NCBI GenBank assembly: GCA_052115395.1
Contig: JBFRGO010000004.1
Length of the DNA stretch: 64,000 nucleotides
Strand: one strand, 5' to 3'
Source of the DNA: Noviluteimonas sp052115395
GTDB taxonomy: Bacteria; Pseudomonadota; Gammaproteobacteria; Xanthomonadales; Xanthomonadaceae
The notes under the pieces were generated by a model, which did no database searches, was not told the origin of the DNA, and was given only the letters and a program-made list of their open reading frames with translations. The translations under genes were made by a program, and so were the position numbers. Shown one piece after another: positions 56,301-64,000 of the stretch (position 1 is the stretch's first letter; each line of letters opens with the position of its first letter).

Positions 56301-56449
56301 TGATCCCGCTCACGCGTTCGGCCTTCTTCGGGCCGATGGCGGTGGCGATCATGGGCGGCTTGATCGTGGCGACGGTGCTGACGCTGTTGTTCCTGCCGGC
56401 CTTGTACGCGGCGTGGTTCAAGGTGAAGCGCGAAGAGGCCGTTTCCTAG
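53390..56449 (+). CDS. RND efflux permease (HAE1/AcrB-like)
   Basis: A 1019-residue inner-membrane proton antiporter with 12 helices and two large periplasmic loops. Opening WALRNRTLIVYAMLVLAVLGFMSYRSLGQSEDPPFTFK is typical of this subgroup. The proton-relay aspartates lie in LGLLVDDAIIAVEMM (about residues 400). The second half begins near 530 with ATAASSTGEYTRSLFQ before it and FVASILLFRFVPQQFFP after. It pumps organic compounds; substrates are unknown. With the adaptor and nearby TolC it would form a tripartite pump under the TetR repressor. Confidence 0.94.
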   Translation: MPSFNASEWALRNRTLIVYAMLVLAVLGFMSYRSLGQSEDPPFTFKAMVVRTVWPGATADEVSQQVTDRIEKALMTTGKYEFIRAYSRPGESQVIMMARDSLPSKDVPELWYQVRKKVGDIALTLPEGTVGPFFNDEFGDTFGNIYALTGEGFDYAVMKDYAERVELELQRIPDVGKVELVGLQDEKIWIELSNTKLATLGIPLSAVQTALSEQNAVVPAGFFETGSDRIQIRVTGALRSVDEIRDFPVHVGDRTFRVGDIATIERGFADPASPRMRFMGQDAIGIAVAMKDGGDILRLGKTLDRETARLQSSLPAGMELRKVSDQPHAVSESVGEFVKVLAEAVAIVLVVSFFSLGFRTGLVVAVSIPLVLAMTFAVMHYFGIGLHKISLGALVLALGLLVDDAIIAVEMMAIKMEQGFSRLKAASYAWDTTAFPMLTGTLVTAAGFLPIATAASSTGEYTRSLFQVVTIALVVSWIAAVLFIPYLGDRLLPDLHRKHQEAHDPHATRFYQRFRGLLGWCLEHRKTVIAMTAAAFVASILLFRFVPQQFFPDSTRPELMVDMELAEGSSLKATESQAKRLEALLRKREGVDNYVAYVGTGSPRFYLPLDQQLPAANFSQFVVRTHDSKAREDVRKWLIEDVAPQFPALQLRVTRLENGPPVGYPLQFRVSGEHTDRVRAYATQVEAKVRANPNVANVNLDWDEPSKVVRLEIDQERARALGVSTAGLSKFLSGSLSGLHVSTYREGNELIEMLLRGADDERTRLDLLGSLAVPTQNGTVVPLAQIATLKYVFEDGIIWHRNRLPTVTVRADIRNTLTPPTVVAQILPTLEGIRADLPEGYLLETGGTVEDSARGQNSINAGLPLFLFVVVTLLMVQLRSFSRTAMVMLTAPLGLIGVTLFLLVFRVPFGFVAMLGTIALAGMIMRNSVILVDQIEQDIAHGNDRWHAIIEATVRRFRPIVLTALAAVLAMIPLTRSAFFGPMAVAIMGGLIVATVLTLLFLPALYAAWFKVKREEAVS

Positions 56450-56500
56450 CGCGACGCGGGAACATTGCACCTGCCGACGCAGGCGGCAGGCCCGTTGAAT

Positions 56501-56524
56501 CCCCTCCCTTTGATCAGGGAGGGG
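56501..56524. repeat. CCCCTCCCT hairpin, related to the copy near 29.8 kb
   Basis: CCCCTCCCT (56501-56509) pairs with AGGGAGGGG (56516-56524). It is similar to the 29768-29815 hairpin. It lies directly before the JAMM-motif gene; a second hairpin CCTGCCG/CGGCAGG precedes it at 56470-56490. Confidence 0.5.
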
Positions 56525-56531
56525 CGCAGCG

Positions 56532-57104
56532 ATGCGAAGGATTCACCGGTGTGCCGCCATCGCCGCGGTGGTGGCCGTGGCGTGCCTGGCGACTTCGATG
56601 CCTTCCGTGGCTTGCGATCTGGCCGCGCCGCGCTTCCATCCCTCGCAGGCGACACCGGATTCCTCCCATCCCAAGCGCACGCGCGTTCCGAAGGCCATCG
56701 GCGTCGAGCTGTCGGGCTTCGCCACGCCGGCCGATGCGGCCCGTTGTTTCGGCGAGCGCTACCACCGGCATCGGCACGCGGAACATGTCACCGTGATCGT
56801 TCGCGACGAAGACGGCAGTTGGGGCTATCTCACCCCCGGCAAAGGCGGGCGGAACGTGGCCACGGTCGACATCGCCTCCTTGATGGCGGCCTATCTCGAA
56901 ACGGGATTCAGCTTGCATGCGTTGGCGCACACGCACCCCTTCGGTTCGCCGCATTTCTCGAAACAGGACGTGGGTCAGATGCTGCAGCTCGAGCGCGGCG
57001 AGTTCTACATGACGAATTGGCGCAACGAAACCTATCGCATGACGCGCGAGATGCTCGATGCGTCGCGGCGAGGCACCGGGTTCGAAGGCGAACGATTGCG
57101 TTAG
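56532..57104 (+). CDS. Secreted protein with a JAMM-type metalloprotease signature
   Basis: A 190-residue protein with a signal peptide (about 1-28, ends PSVACD). The segment HALAHTHPFGSPHFSKQD contains HxHx7SxxD (H133, H135, S143, D146), the JAMM/MPN+ zinc signature, as in JAB proteases and DUF4329-like domains. A candidate catalytic Glu lies upstream at E59 or E84. JAMM domains usually act in the cytosol; an exported one is unusual. Substrate unknown; DUF4329-like domains also occur in secreted toxins. It ends convergent with thrB, sharing 4 bp. Confidence 0.7.
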   Translation: MRRIHRCAAIAAVVAVACLATSMPSVACDLAAPRFHPSQATPDSSHPKRTRVPKAIGVELSGFATPADAARCFGERYHRHRHAEHVTVIVRDEDGSWGYLTPGKGGRNVATVDIASLMAAYLETGFSLHALAHTHPFGSPHFSKQDVGQMLQLERGEFYMTNWRNETYRMTREMLDASRRGTGFEGERLR

Positions 57105-58027
57105 AGGACTTCGGCCCGCGGTCCCGCGACAGGCGAGACATAAGCGCGCGATGCGAATCCGGCGTCGGCGAATGCCGCCTGCATCGCCGGGGCCGCGCCG
57201 CGTGCTTCGCCTTCGGACGCGAACCACGCAAAGACGCTCGGCCCCGCGCCCGACAGGCTCGAACCCAGCGCGCCGTGATCCATCGCGGCGCCCTTCACCT
57301 GCGCAAACCCGGGCACGAGCGGCGCGCGACGCGGCTCGACGAGCACGTCCTGCAAGCCATCGCGAATCAGATCGACATCGCCGCGTTCCAGCCCCAGTAG
57401 GAATTGCGCGAGGCGCGCGCCGTGCGCCACGACGGTCGACAGCGGGAAGGGATCGACCAGCACTTCGCGCGAACGTTTGGTCTCCAACACCTGGTCGGGA
57501 TGCACGACCACGGCATGCAACCAATCGGGCGCATGCAAGGGCAGCAGGCGCGTCGCGGTCGCCAGTGCGATGCCGCCGATCAACATCGGTCCGACGTTGT
57601 CGCCCTGGTGGCTGCGGCTGGAGGCGTACTCGCCTTCCATCGCGAAGCGATACAGGCCCTCGCGCGTCAGCGGTGCATCGAGCAAGGCATTCGCGGCGAT
57701 GAGTGCGGCCACGCACGAGGCTGCAGAGCCCCCGAGGCCCGCGCCGATCGGAATGCCCTTGTCGAGTTCGATTTCGAAGCCGAACGGCAGCGCCAGGCCT
57801 TCGTGCAGCGCTCGTACGCCGCGACCGGCGGTATTGCGCTCGGTATCCAGGGGGATGGCCGACACATCGCCCGCGCCGCGCACGGCTACCACGCGGACCT
57901 CGCGCGCTTCGATGCGCCGCACGGTCGCGCGATCGGACAGGCCCGCGATCGCGTGGCCCAGCAGGTCGAACCCGACGCCGATGTTGCCGACGCCGGCGGG
58001 AGCGGAAGCTGTGACAGTGGCGCGCAT
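57101..58027 (-). CDS. thrB: Homoserine kinase
   Basis: A 308-residue GHMP kinase that phosphorylates homoserine in threonine synthesis. ASAPAGVGNIGVGFDLLGHAI is the substrate-binding opening; GIPIGAGLGGSAASCVAAL is the ATP-binding motif 2 and GALGSSLSGAGPSVFAW is motif 3. ATG at 58027. No other thr gene lies in the window. It is divergent from the thiC riboswitch region. Confidence 0.95.
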   Translation of the reverse strand: MRATVTASAPAGVGNIGVGFDLLGHAIAGLSDRATVRRIEAREVRVVAVRGAGDVSAIPLDTERNTAGRGVRALHEGLALPFGFEIELDKGIPIGAGLGGSAASCVAALIAANALLDAPLTREGLYRFAMEGEYASSRSHQGDNVGPMLIGGIALATATRLLPLHAPDWLHAVVVHPDQVLETKRSREVLVDPFPLSTVVAHGARLAQFLLGLERGDVDLIRDGLQDVLVEPRRAPLVPGFAQVKGAAMDHGALGSSLSGAGPSVFAWFASEGEARGAAPAMQAAFADAGFASRAYVSPVAGPRAEVL

Positions 58028-58105
58028 GTCGGCGTGTGAAGACGGGAAGCGGCCATTATCGACGCGAAGGTGGCCCCGCGGGGCGCGGCGTGGTGCAATA
58101 CGCCC

Positions 58106-58184
58106 CGAAGCGGGGGTACCGGCATGCCGGTTGAGACAGACCCTTCGAACCTGACGCGGTTGAAACCGCCGTAGGGAGCCTTCG
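58106..58184 (+). promoter_or_regulatory. TPP riboswitch (THI element)
   Basis: Core TPP-aptamer marks are in order: GGGGGTACC, GTTGAGA, ACCCTTCGAACCTGA, and ACCGCCGTAGGGA. P1 can close by CGAAG (58106-58110) with CTTCG (58180-58184). It lies about 50 bp before thiC, so it should reduce thiC expression when thiamine pyrophosphate is plentiful. Confidence 0.95.
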
Positions 58185-58233
58185 CCGGACCCAGGTCCGT
58201 CGCCCGCTTCGTCCCGTGAATCCCCCTTGGACG

Positions 58234-60117
<1,884 letters not shown>

Positions 60118-60164
60118 CCCTTCGGGCAATACGCGGCGTTCACGCGAGCCGCTAAGATCGCCGG

Positions 60165-60842
60165 ATGCACGAGGTCCTCCGCTTCTCGCTCTGGCGCATG
60201 CTCGCGCGGCGCCATCCGTCCGCCTTCCTGCTGGCGGCGCAGTTGCTGAGCCTGTTGCTGTATCCCTTGATGGATGACAGCAACGAGGGGCGCATGTTGT
60301 TCGGGGGCGTGGCGGTGGTCATCGTCCCGCTCGCGGTGTGGACCGTGAGCCGCGGTCCCGCGCTCAACATCCTGGCGTGGTTGTTGGCGGTGCCCTCGTT
60401 GCTGCTGACCTTGTGGATCTGCTGGTTCGACGACATGCGCCTGCTGCCACTGGCCGCGTCGCTCGAAGCGCTGCTGTATTTCTACGCGGCGGCGGGCCTG
60501 ATCCTCTACATGATGCGCGACACGCGCGTGTCCTCGGACGAACTGTTCGCGGCGGGCGCGACCTTCACCTTGATCGCGTGGGGATTCGCCTATGCGTACT
60601 TCGTCTGCCAGGCGTGGTATCCGGGCAGCTTCACCGGCATCGATCCCGATCGCGAACGCACGTGGCTGGAGTTGCTGTTCTTCAGCATCAGCAATCTGTC
60701 GGCGACCGGCCTGGGCGACGTGCTGCCGGTGACGGCACCGGCGCGCGTGTTGACGATGCTCGAACAGATCGCGGGCGTGGGTTACATCGCGACGGTGGTC
60801 TCGCGCCTGATCGGTTTGACGATCATCCAGCAGCAGAAATGA
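60165..60842 (+). CDS. Ion-channel-like membrane protein (Ion_trans_2 type)
   Basis: A 225-residue protein with about six hydrophobic helices. The last pair frames a pore loop FFSISNLSATGLGDVLPVTAPARVLTMLEQ; the filter-like TGLGD (residues 181-185) stands where potassium channels have TVGYGD. The Tyr-to-Leu change makes K+ selectivity uncertain. There is no cytoplasmic regulatory (RCK) domain. No functional evidence beyond the pore-loop pattern. Confidence 0.78.
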   Translation: MHEVLRFSLWRMLARRHPSAFLLAAQLLSLLLYPLMDDSNEGRMLFGGVAVVIVPLAVWTVSRGPALNILAWLLAVPSLLLTLWICWFDDMRLLPLAASLEALLYFYAAAGLILYMMRDTRVSSDELFAAGATFTLIAWGFAYAYFVCQAWYPGSFTGIDPDRERTWLELLFFSISNLSATGLGDVLPVTAPARVLTMLEQIAGVGYIATVVSRLIGLTIIQQQK

Positions 60843-60843
60843 A

Positions 60844-60865
60844 GAAGGGCGCCGTGGCGCCCTTC
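60844..60865. terminator. Bidirectional terminator between convergent genes
   Basis: GAAGGGCGCC (60844-60853) pairs with GGCGCCCTTC (60856-60865). It separates the channel gene from ppa. Only a weak T-run follows on the plus strand. Confidence 0.6.
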
Positions 60866-60884
60866 GTCGTTCGTCGTTCGTCGC

Positions 60885-61433
60885 TTAGAAATTCGGCTTC
60901 TCTTCGCTTTCGTTGTAGCGCGCGATCGCCTCGACGATGATCTGCTTGGCTTCGGCCGTGTCGCCCCAGCCCTCGAGCTTCACCCACTTGCCCTGTTCCA
61001 GGTCCTTGTAGTGCTCGAAGAAGTACGCGATGCGGTCGCGCCAGTGTTGCGGCACGTCGTCCAGGCCTTCGATGTGGGCGTAACCGGGATACACCTTGGT
61101 GACCGGGACGGCGAGGATCTTCTCGTCGTTGCCGGCTTCGTCCTGCATGCGCAGCACGCCGACGGGGCGCACTCGGATGACCGAACCGGGGATCAGCTGC
61201 AGGGGCATCAACACCAGCACGTCGGCCGGGTCGCCGTCGCCGCACAGGGTGTGGGGGACGTAGCCGTAATTGCAGGGATAGCGCATCGGCGTGGACAGCA
61301 CGCGATCGACGAAGATGGCGCCGGAGGCCTTGTCGACCTCGTACTTCACCGGTTCGGCGTCCTTCGGGATCTCGATGATGACGTTGATTTCGTCCGGCGG
61401 GTTCTTGCCGGTGGGGACGAGGTCCAGGCCCAT
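60885..61433 (-). CDS. ppa: Inorganic pyrophosphatase (soluble, family I)
   Basis: A 182-residue soluble enzyme hydrolysing PPi to phosphate, driving biosynthetic reactions. Family I marks are NVIIEIPKDAEPVKYEVDKASG, YPCNYGYVPHTLCGDGDPADVLVL (metal-binding Asp cluster DGDPAD) and KWVKLEGWGD. ATG at 61433. The membrane pyrophosphatase at 63065 provides a second route for PPi use. Confidence 0.97.
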   Translation of the reverse strand: MGLDLVPTGKNPPDEINVIIEIPKDAEPVKYEVDKASGAIFVDRVLSTPMRYPCNYGYVPHTLCGDGDPADVLVLMPLQLIPGSVIRVRPVGVLRMQDEAGNDEKILAVPVTKVYPGYAHIEGLDDVPQHWRDRIAYFFEHYKDLEQGKWVKLEGWGDTAEAKQIIVEAIARYNESEEKPNF

Positions 61434-61578
61434 TGCTGTGTTGCTCCGACGTGCTGGCGCGGCCCGTGCGGGGCCGGCTGGGGGGAAGGGAGGGGAAGGG
61501 GGAGGAAAACCGCGCGGATTATAGGCGGGAACCTCCCGCCTTCCGGCGCATCGGATGGAAAAGGACGGGAGAAACCAC

Positions 61579-62280
61579 ATGGTTCCGCAGGATCACGGCC
61601 CCCTGGTCGACTTCGGAAAGCTCGACGACGCCACCCTGGTGGCGCTGGCGCGCGCAGGCCGGCGCGAGGCGTTCGGCGAGATCATGCAGCGCTGCAACCG
61701 GCGCCTGTTCCGGATCGCGCGCGGCGTGGTGCACGAGGACGCCGAAGCCGAGGACGTGGTCCAGGCCGCCTACGTCGCCGCCTTCGAACACCTGGGCGAC
61801 TTTCGCGGGGAGTCGTCGCTGGCCACCTGGCTCACCCGCATCGTGCTCAACGAAGCCAACGGCCGCTTGCGCGCGCGCAAGCCCACGGTCGAGTTCGATA
61901 CCGTCGAAGCACTGCAGCAAGGAGGGCGCGTGATCGCATTTCCCTCGCGTTTCGGCAGCGAGGACCCCGAGGCGAGCGCGGCGCGCAGCGAAATCCGGCG
62001 CCTGCTCGAACACGCGGTGGACGAGTTGCCTGAGCCGTTCCGTTTGGTGTTCGTGATGCGGCAGATCGAGGAGTGCAGCGTCGAGGACACCGCGACCAGC
62101 CTGGGCCTCAAGCCCGAAACGGTGAAGACACGCCTGCACCGGGCGCGCAGGATGTTGCGGACCGCGCTGCACGATCGCCTCGCCACGACGATGACCGATG
62201 CCTTCCCGTTCCTCGGCGCGCGTTGTGACCGCATGACCCGCGGCGTGCTCGAACGGATCGGCGCGCGCCTGCGCGACTGA
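61579..62280 (+). CDS. ECF-type RNA polymerase sigma factor
   Basis: A 233-residue sigma factor. Region 2 is AFGEIMQRCNRRLFRIARGVVHEDAEAEDVVQAAYVAAFEHLGDFRGESSLATWLTRIVLNEA; region 4 HTH is near VFVMRQIEECSVEDTATSLGLKPETVKTRLHRARRML. The ATG at 61579 is preferred because GGGAG lies seven bases upstream; 61555 is also possible. No anti-sigma gene follows; the next gene encodes a short membrane protein. Confidence 0.9.
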   Translation: MVPQDHGPLVDFGKLDDATLVALARAGRREAFGEIMQRCNRRLFRIARGVVHEDAEAEDVVQAAYVAAFEHLGDFRGESSLATWLTRIVLNEANGRLRARKPTVEFDTVEALQQGGRVIAFPSRFGSEDPEASAARSEIRRLLEHAVDELPEPFRLVFVMRQIEECSVEDTATSLGLKPETVKTRLHRARRMLRTALHDRLATTMTDAFPFLGARCDRMTRGVLERIGARLRD

Positions 62281-62305
62281 CTTTTTTCAACCAAGGGGAA
62301 AACCC

Positions 62306-62647
62306 ATGCTGACGACCTACGCTCTCATCGTCTTCGCCATCGGCGCGCTCGGTGGTCTCATTCTTGCGTCCAACGTCCTCCGCGGGCATTTCGCGCCCTG
62401 GTCGCTGTCGCTCCTGCATGCGTTACTCGGCGCCACCGGCCTGCTGCTGTTGATCGTGCAGGTCGTGCAGGGCTCGGCGGGCGGGCGCATCGTCGGCGCG
62501 CTGGGGTTGCTCGTCGTCGCCGCGCTTGGCGGCTTCTACCTCGCCTCGCTGCACCTGAAGAAGGCGATCCCGCCCAAGGGCGTCGTCCTGATGCACGCGG
62601 GCCTGGCGCTCGTCGGTTTCCTCGTGCTGCTGAGTGCGGTGATCTGA
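62306..62647 (+). CDS. Small membrane protein of unknown function
   Basis: A 113-residue protein with four hydrophobic helices (about 4-22, 33-53, 60-77, 92-111). No known motif. A ribosome binding site (AAGGGGAAA) precedes the ATG. It starts 25 bp after the sigma gene, so probably co-transcribed with it and possibly part of its regulon or control. Confidence 0.75.
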   Translation: MLTTYALIVFAIGALGGLILASNVLRGHFAPWSLSLLHALLGATGLLLLIVQVVQGSAGGRIVGALGLLVVAALGGFYLASLHLKKAIPPKGVVLMHAGLALVGFLVLLSAVI

Positions 62648-62706
62648 CACGCGGAACGAACGCATCGCCTGCTAGCGTCGGAACTCCCAACGCCGGAGTT
62701 CCGACC

Positions 62707-63003
62707 ATGCTGAAGTACGGTTTGCTCGCCAAGCTCGAGGCCAAGCCCGGCATGGAACGCGAGGTGGCGACCTTGCTCGCCGGGGCGCTGCCGATCGCGC
62801 AGGGCGAACATGAAACGCGCACGTGGTATGCATTTCGCTCGGGCCCGACCTCGTTCGGCATCTTCGATACCTTCGAAGACGAACACGGGCGCGAAGCGCA
62901 CCTGCAGGGCCAGATCGCGAAGGCGCTGATGGACAACGCCGATCGCCTGCTCGCCAAGCCGCCGACGATCGACAAGATCGACCTGATGGCCGCGAAGAAC
63001 TGA
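62707..63003 (+). CDS. Antibiotic-biosynthesis-monooxygenase-like (ABM) domain protein
   Basis: A 98-residue dimeric alpha-beta barrel. KYGLLAKLEAKPGMEREVATLLAGALPIAQGEHETRTWYAFRSGPTSFGIFDTFEDEHGREAHLQG matches the ABM/putative quinol monooxygenase fold (YgiN-like). Substrate unknown. Followed by a strong terminator. Confidence 0.85.
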   Translation: MLKYGLLAKLEAKPGMEREVATLLAGALPIAQGEHETRTWYAFRSGPTSFGIFDTFEDEHGREAHLQGQIAKALMDNADRLLAKPPTIDKIDLMAAKN

Positions 63004-63016
63004 TCGCGCCAAACAA

Positions 63017-63040
63017 AACGGCGGCCCTGGGGCCGCCGTT
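63017..63040 (+). terminator. Terminator after the ABM gene
   Basis: AACGGCGGCC-CTGG-GGCCGCCGTT, a perfect 10-bp stem between the ABM gene and the convergent pyrophosphatase. Confidence 0.7.
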
Positions 63041-63064
63041 CCGTGTCGCAGGATGGCTTCGCCG

Positions 63065-64000
63065 TCAGTGGAGCAAGGGCACCAGCAGCAGCGCGACGAT
63101 GTTGATGATCTTGATCAGCGGATTGACGGCCGGGCCGGCGGTGTCCTTGTAGGGATCGCCGACGGTGTCGCCGGTCACCGCGGCCTTGTGCGCCTCGGAG
63201 CCCTTGCCACCGAAGTGGCCGTCTTCGATGTACTTCTTCGCGTTGTCCCACGCGCCGCCGCCGGTCGTCATCGAGATCGCGACGAACAGACCGGTGACGA
63301 TGGTGCCGATCAACACGCCGCCCAGCGCCTTCGGGCCGAGCAGCAGGCCTACGACGACGGGCACGGCGACGGGCAGCAGCGAAGGCACGATCATTTCCTT
63401 GATCGCCGACTTCGTCAGCATGTCCACGGCCTTGTCGTATTGCGGCTTGCCGGTGCCCTGCATGATGCCGGGGATGTCGCGGAACTGGCGGCGCACTTCC
63501 TCCACCACCGCACCGGCCGCGCGGCCGACCGCTTCCATCGCCATCGCGCCGAACAGGTAGGGGATCAGGCCGCCGATCAGCAGGCCGATGACCACCTCGT
63601 GGTCGGACAGGTCGAAGCGGATGCCCTCGAACGGCGTCGTCACGCCCGCCGCCGCGGCCTTCGCGGCACCGACGATGTTGAGGTTGTGCGTGTAGTCGGC
63701 GAACAGCACGAGCGCGGCGAGCGCGGCCGAACCGATCGCGTACCCCTTCGTCACCGCCTTGGTCGTGTTGCCCACCGCGTCGAGCGGATCGGTCACCGCG
63801 CGCACTTCCGGCGGAAGCTCGGCCATCTCGGCGATGCCGCCGGCGTTGTCGGTGATCGGGCCGTAGGCGTCGAGCGCGACGATCATGCCCGCCATCGACA
63901 ACATCGACGTGGCGGCGATCGCGATGCCGTACAGGCCACCGAAGTGGAACGCCAGCCAGATCGCCGCGCACACCGCGATGACCGGCATCGCGGTCGACTT
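63065..64000 (-). CDS. hppA: Proton-translocating membrane pyrophosphatase, C-terminal part (5' end outside window)
   Basis: The last about 311 residues of a membrane pyrophosphatase, with several helices and the catalytic loop DAYGPITDNAGGIAEM. The segment GNTTKAVT carries Lys and Thr at the positions that set K+-independence (K+-dependent enzymes have Ala and Gly/Ala there), so this is the K+-insensitive, H+-pumping type. The frame remains open to the window end. It couples PPi hydrolysis to proton export. Confidence 0.95.
   Translation of the reverse strand, partial: KSTAMPVIAVCAAIWLAFHFGGLYGIAIAATSMLSMAGMIVALDAYGPITDNAGGIAEMAELPPEVRAVTDPLDAVGNTTKAVTKGYAIGSAALAALVLFADYTHNLNIVGAAKAAAAGVTTPFEGIRFDLSDHEVVIGLLIGGLIPYLFGAMAMEAVGRAAGAVVEEVRRQFRDIPGIMQGTGKPQYDKAVDMLTKSAIKEMIVPSLLPVAVPVVVGLLLGPKALGGVLIGTIVTGLFVAISMTTGGGAWDNAKKYIEDGHFGGKGSEAHKAAVTGDTVGDPYKDTAGPAVNPLIKIINIVALLLVPLLH

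Overview
The window is high-GC (about two thirds G+C), densely coded gammaproteobacterial chromosome. Gene content and order point to the Xanthomonadaceae/Lysobacteraceae (Lysobacter, Luteimonas or a close relative). Signs of this are the accB-accC ... prmA - zinc-ribbon gene - fis - purH - purD block, the waaA-tolC-pcm-tetR-RND block, a Fur-type box before bfd-bfr, and groESL with both a heat-shock promoter and a CIRCE-like operator. I recognise no tRNA, rRNA, insertion sequence, prophage or CRISPR array. Genus-level assignment is inference; no 16S gene is present.

Layout. 1-1.2 kb: 3' end of rppH, then bfd and bfr (iron storage). 1.2-5.8 kb (minus): a hybrid histidine kinase with HPt, joined by a TGATG overlap to a REC-GGDEF-EAL protein lacking the catalytic motifs of both enzyme domains. 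5.9-10.1 kb: membrane protein, DUF6776-like protein, bactofilin, ErpA, NudC, AmpE-like protein. 10.1-12.0 kb: XRE-type regulator divergent from a shrunken, apparently catalytically dead relative of type III (Mod-like) DNA methyltransferases, with a palindrome between them. 12.0-15.5 kb: LplT-PlsC fusion and purD, separated by a long AT-rich hairpin. 15.5-20 kb: purH, fis, zinc-ribbon DUF3426 protein, prmA. 19.9-23.3 kb: three hypothetical proteins plus one more, including a low-GC two-gene islet directly behind accC. 23.3-28.9 kb: accC, accB, aroQ, TlpA-like thioredoxin, dsbD, cutA. 28.9-32 kb: XRE regulator, 620 bp of regulatory/noncoding DNA with a probable small RNA, groES, groEL. 32.2-34.7 kb: ECF sigma factor, anti-sigma factor and subtilase in GTGA overlaps. 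34.7-43.3 kb: outer-membrane protein, flavin amine oxidase, glnE, ELM1-like protein, nitroreductase, YceI, pirin. 43.1-49.2 kb: lipopolysaccharide genes (GT4, O-antigen ligase-like, GT2, LpxL, WaaA) plus a palindrome-rich 450 bp gap. 49.2-56.4 kb: tolC, pcm, tetR and an RND pump. 56.5-61.4 kb: small secreted protein with a JAMM signature, thrB, TPP riboswitch and thiC, ion-channel protein, ppa. 61.6-64 kb: ECF sigma factor, small proteins, and a membrane pyrophosphatase cut by the window end.

Most of the window is core metabolism and envelope biogenesis. The least explained parts are the degenerate methyltransferase with its divergent regulator, the low-GC islet after accC, the sigma/anti-sigma/subtilase triad in which the anti-sigma factor carries a propeptide-like domain, the orphan terminator before groES, the palindromic 47.5-47.75 kb gap, and the JAMM-motif secreted protein.
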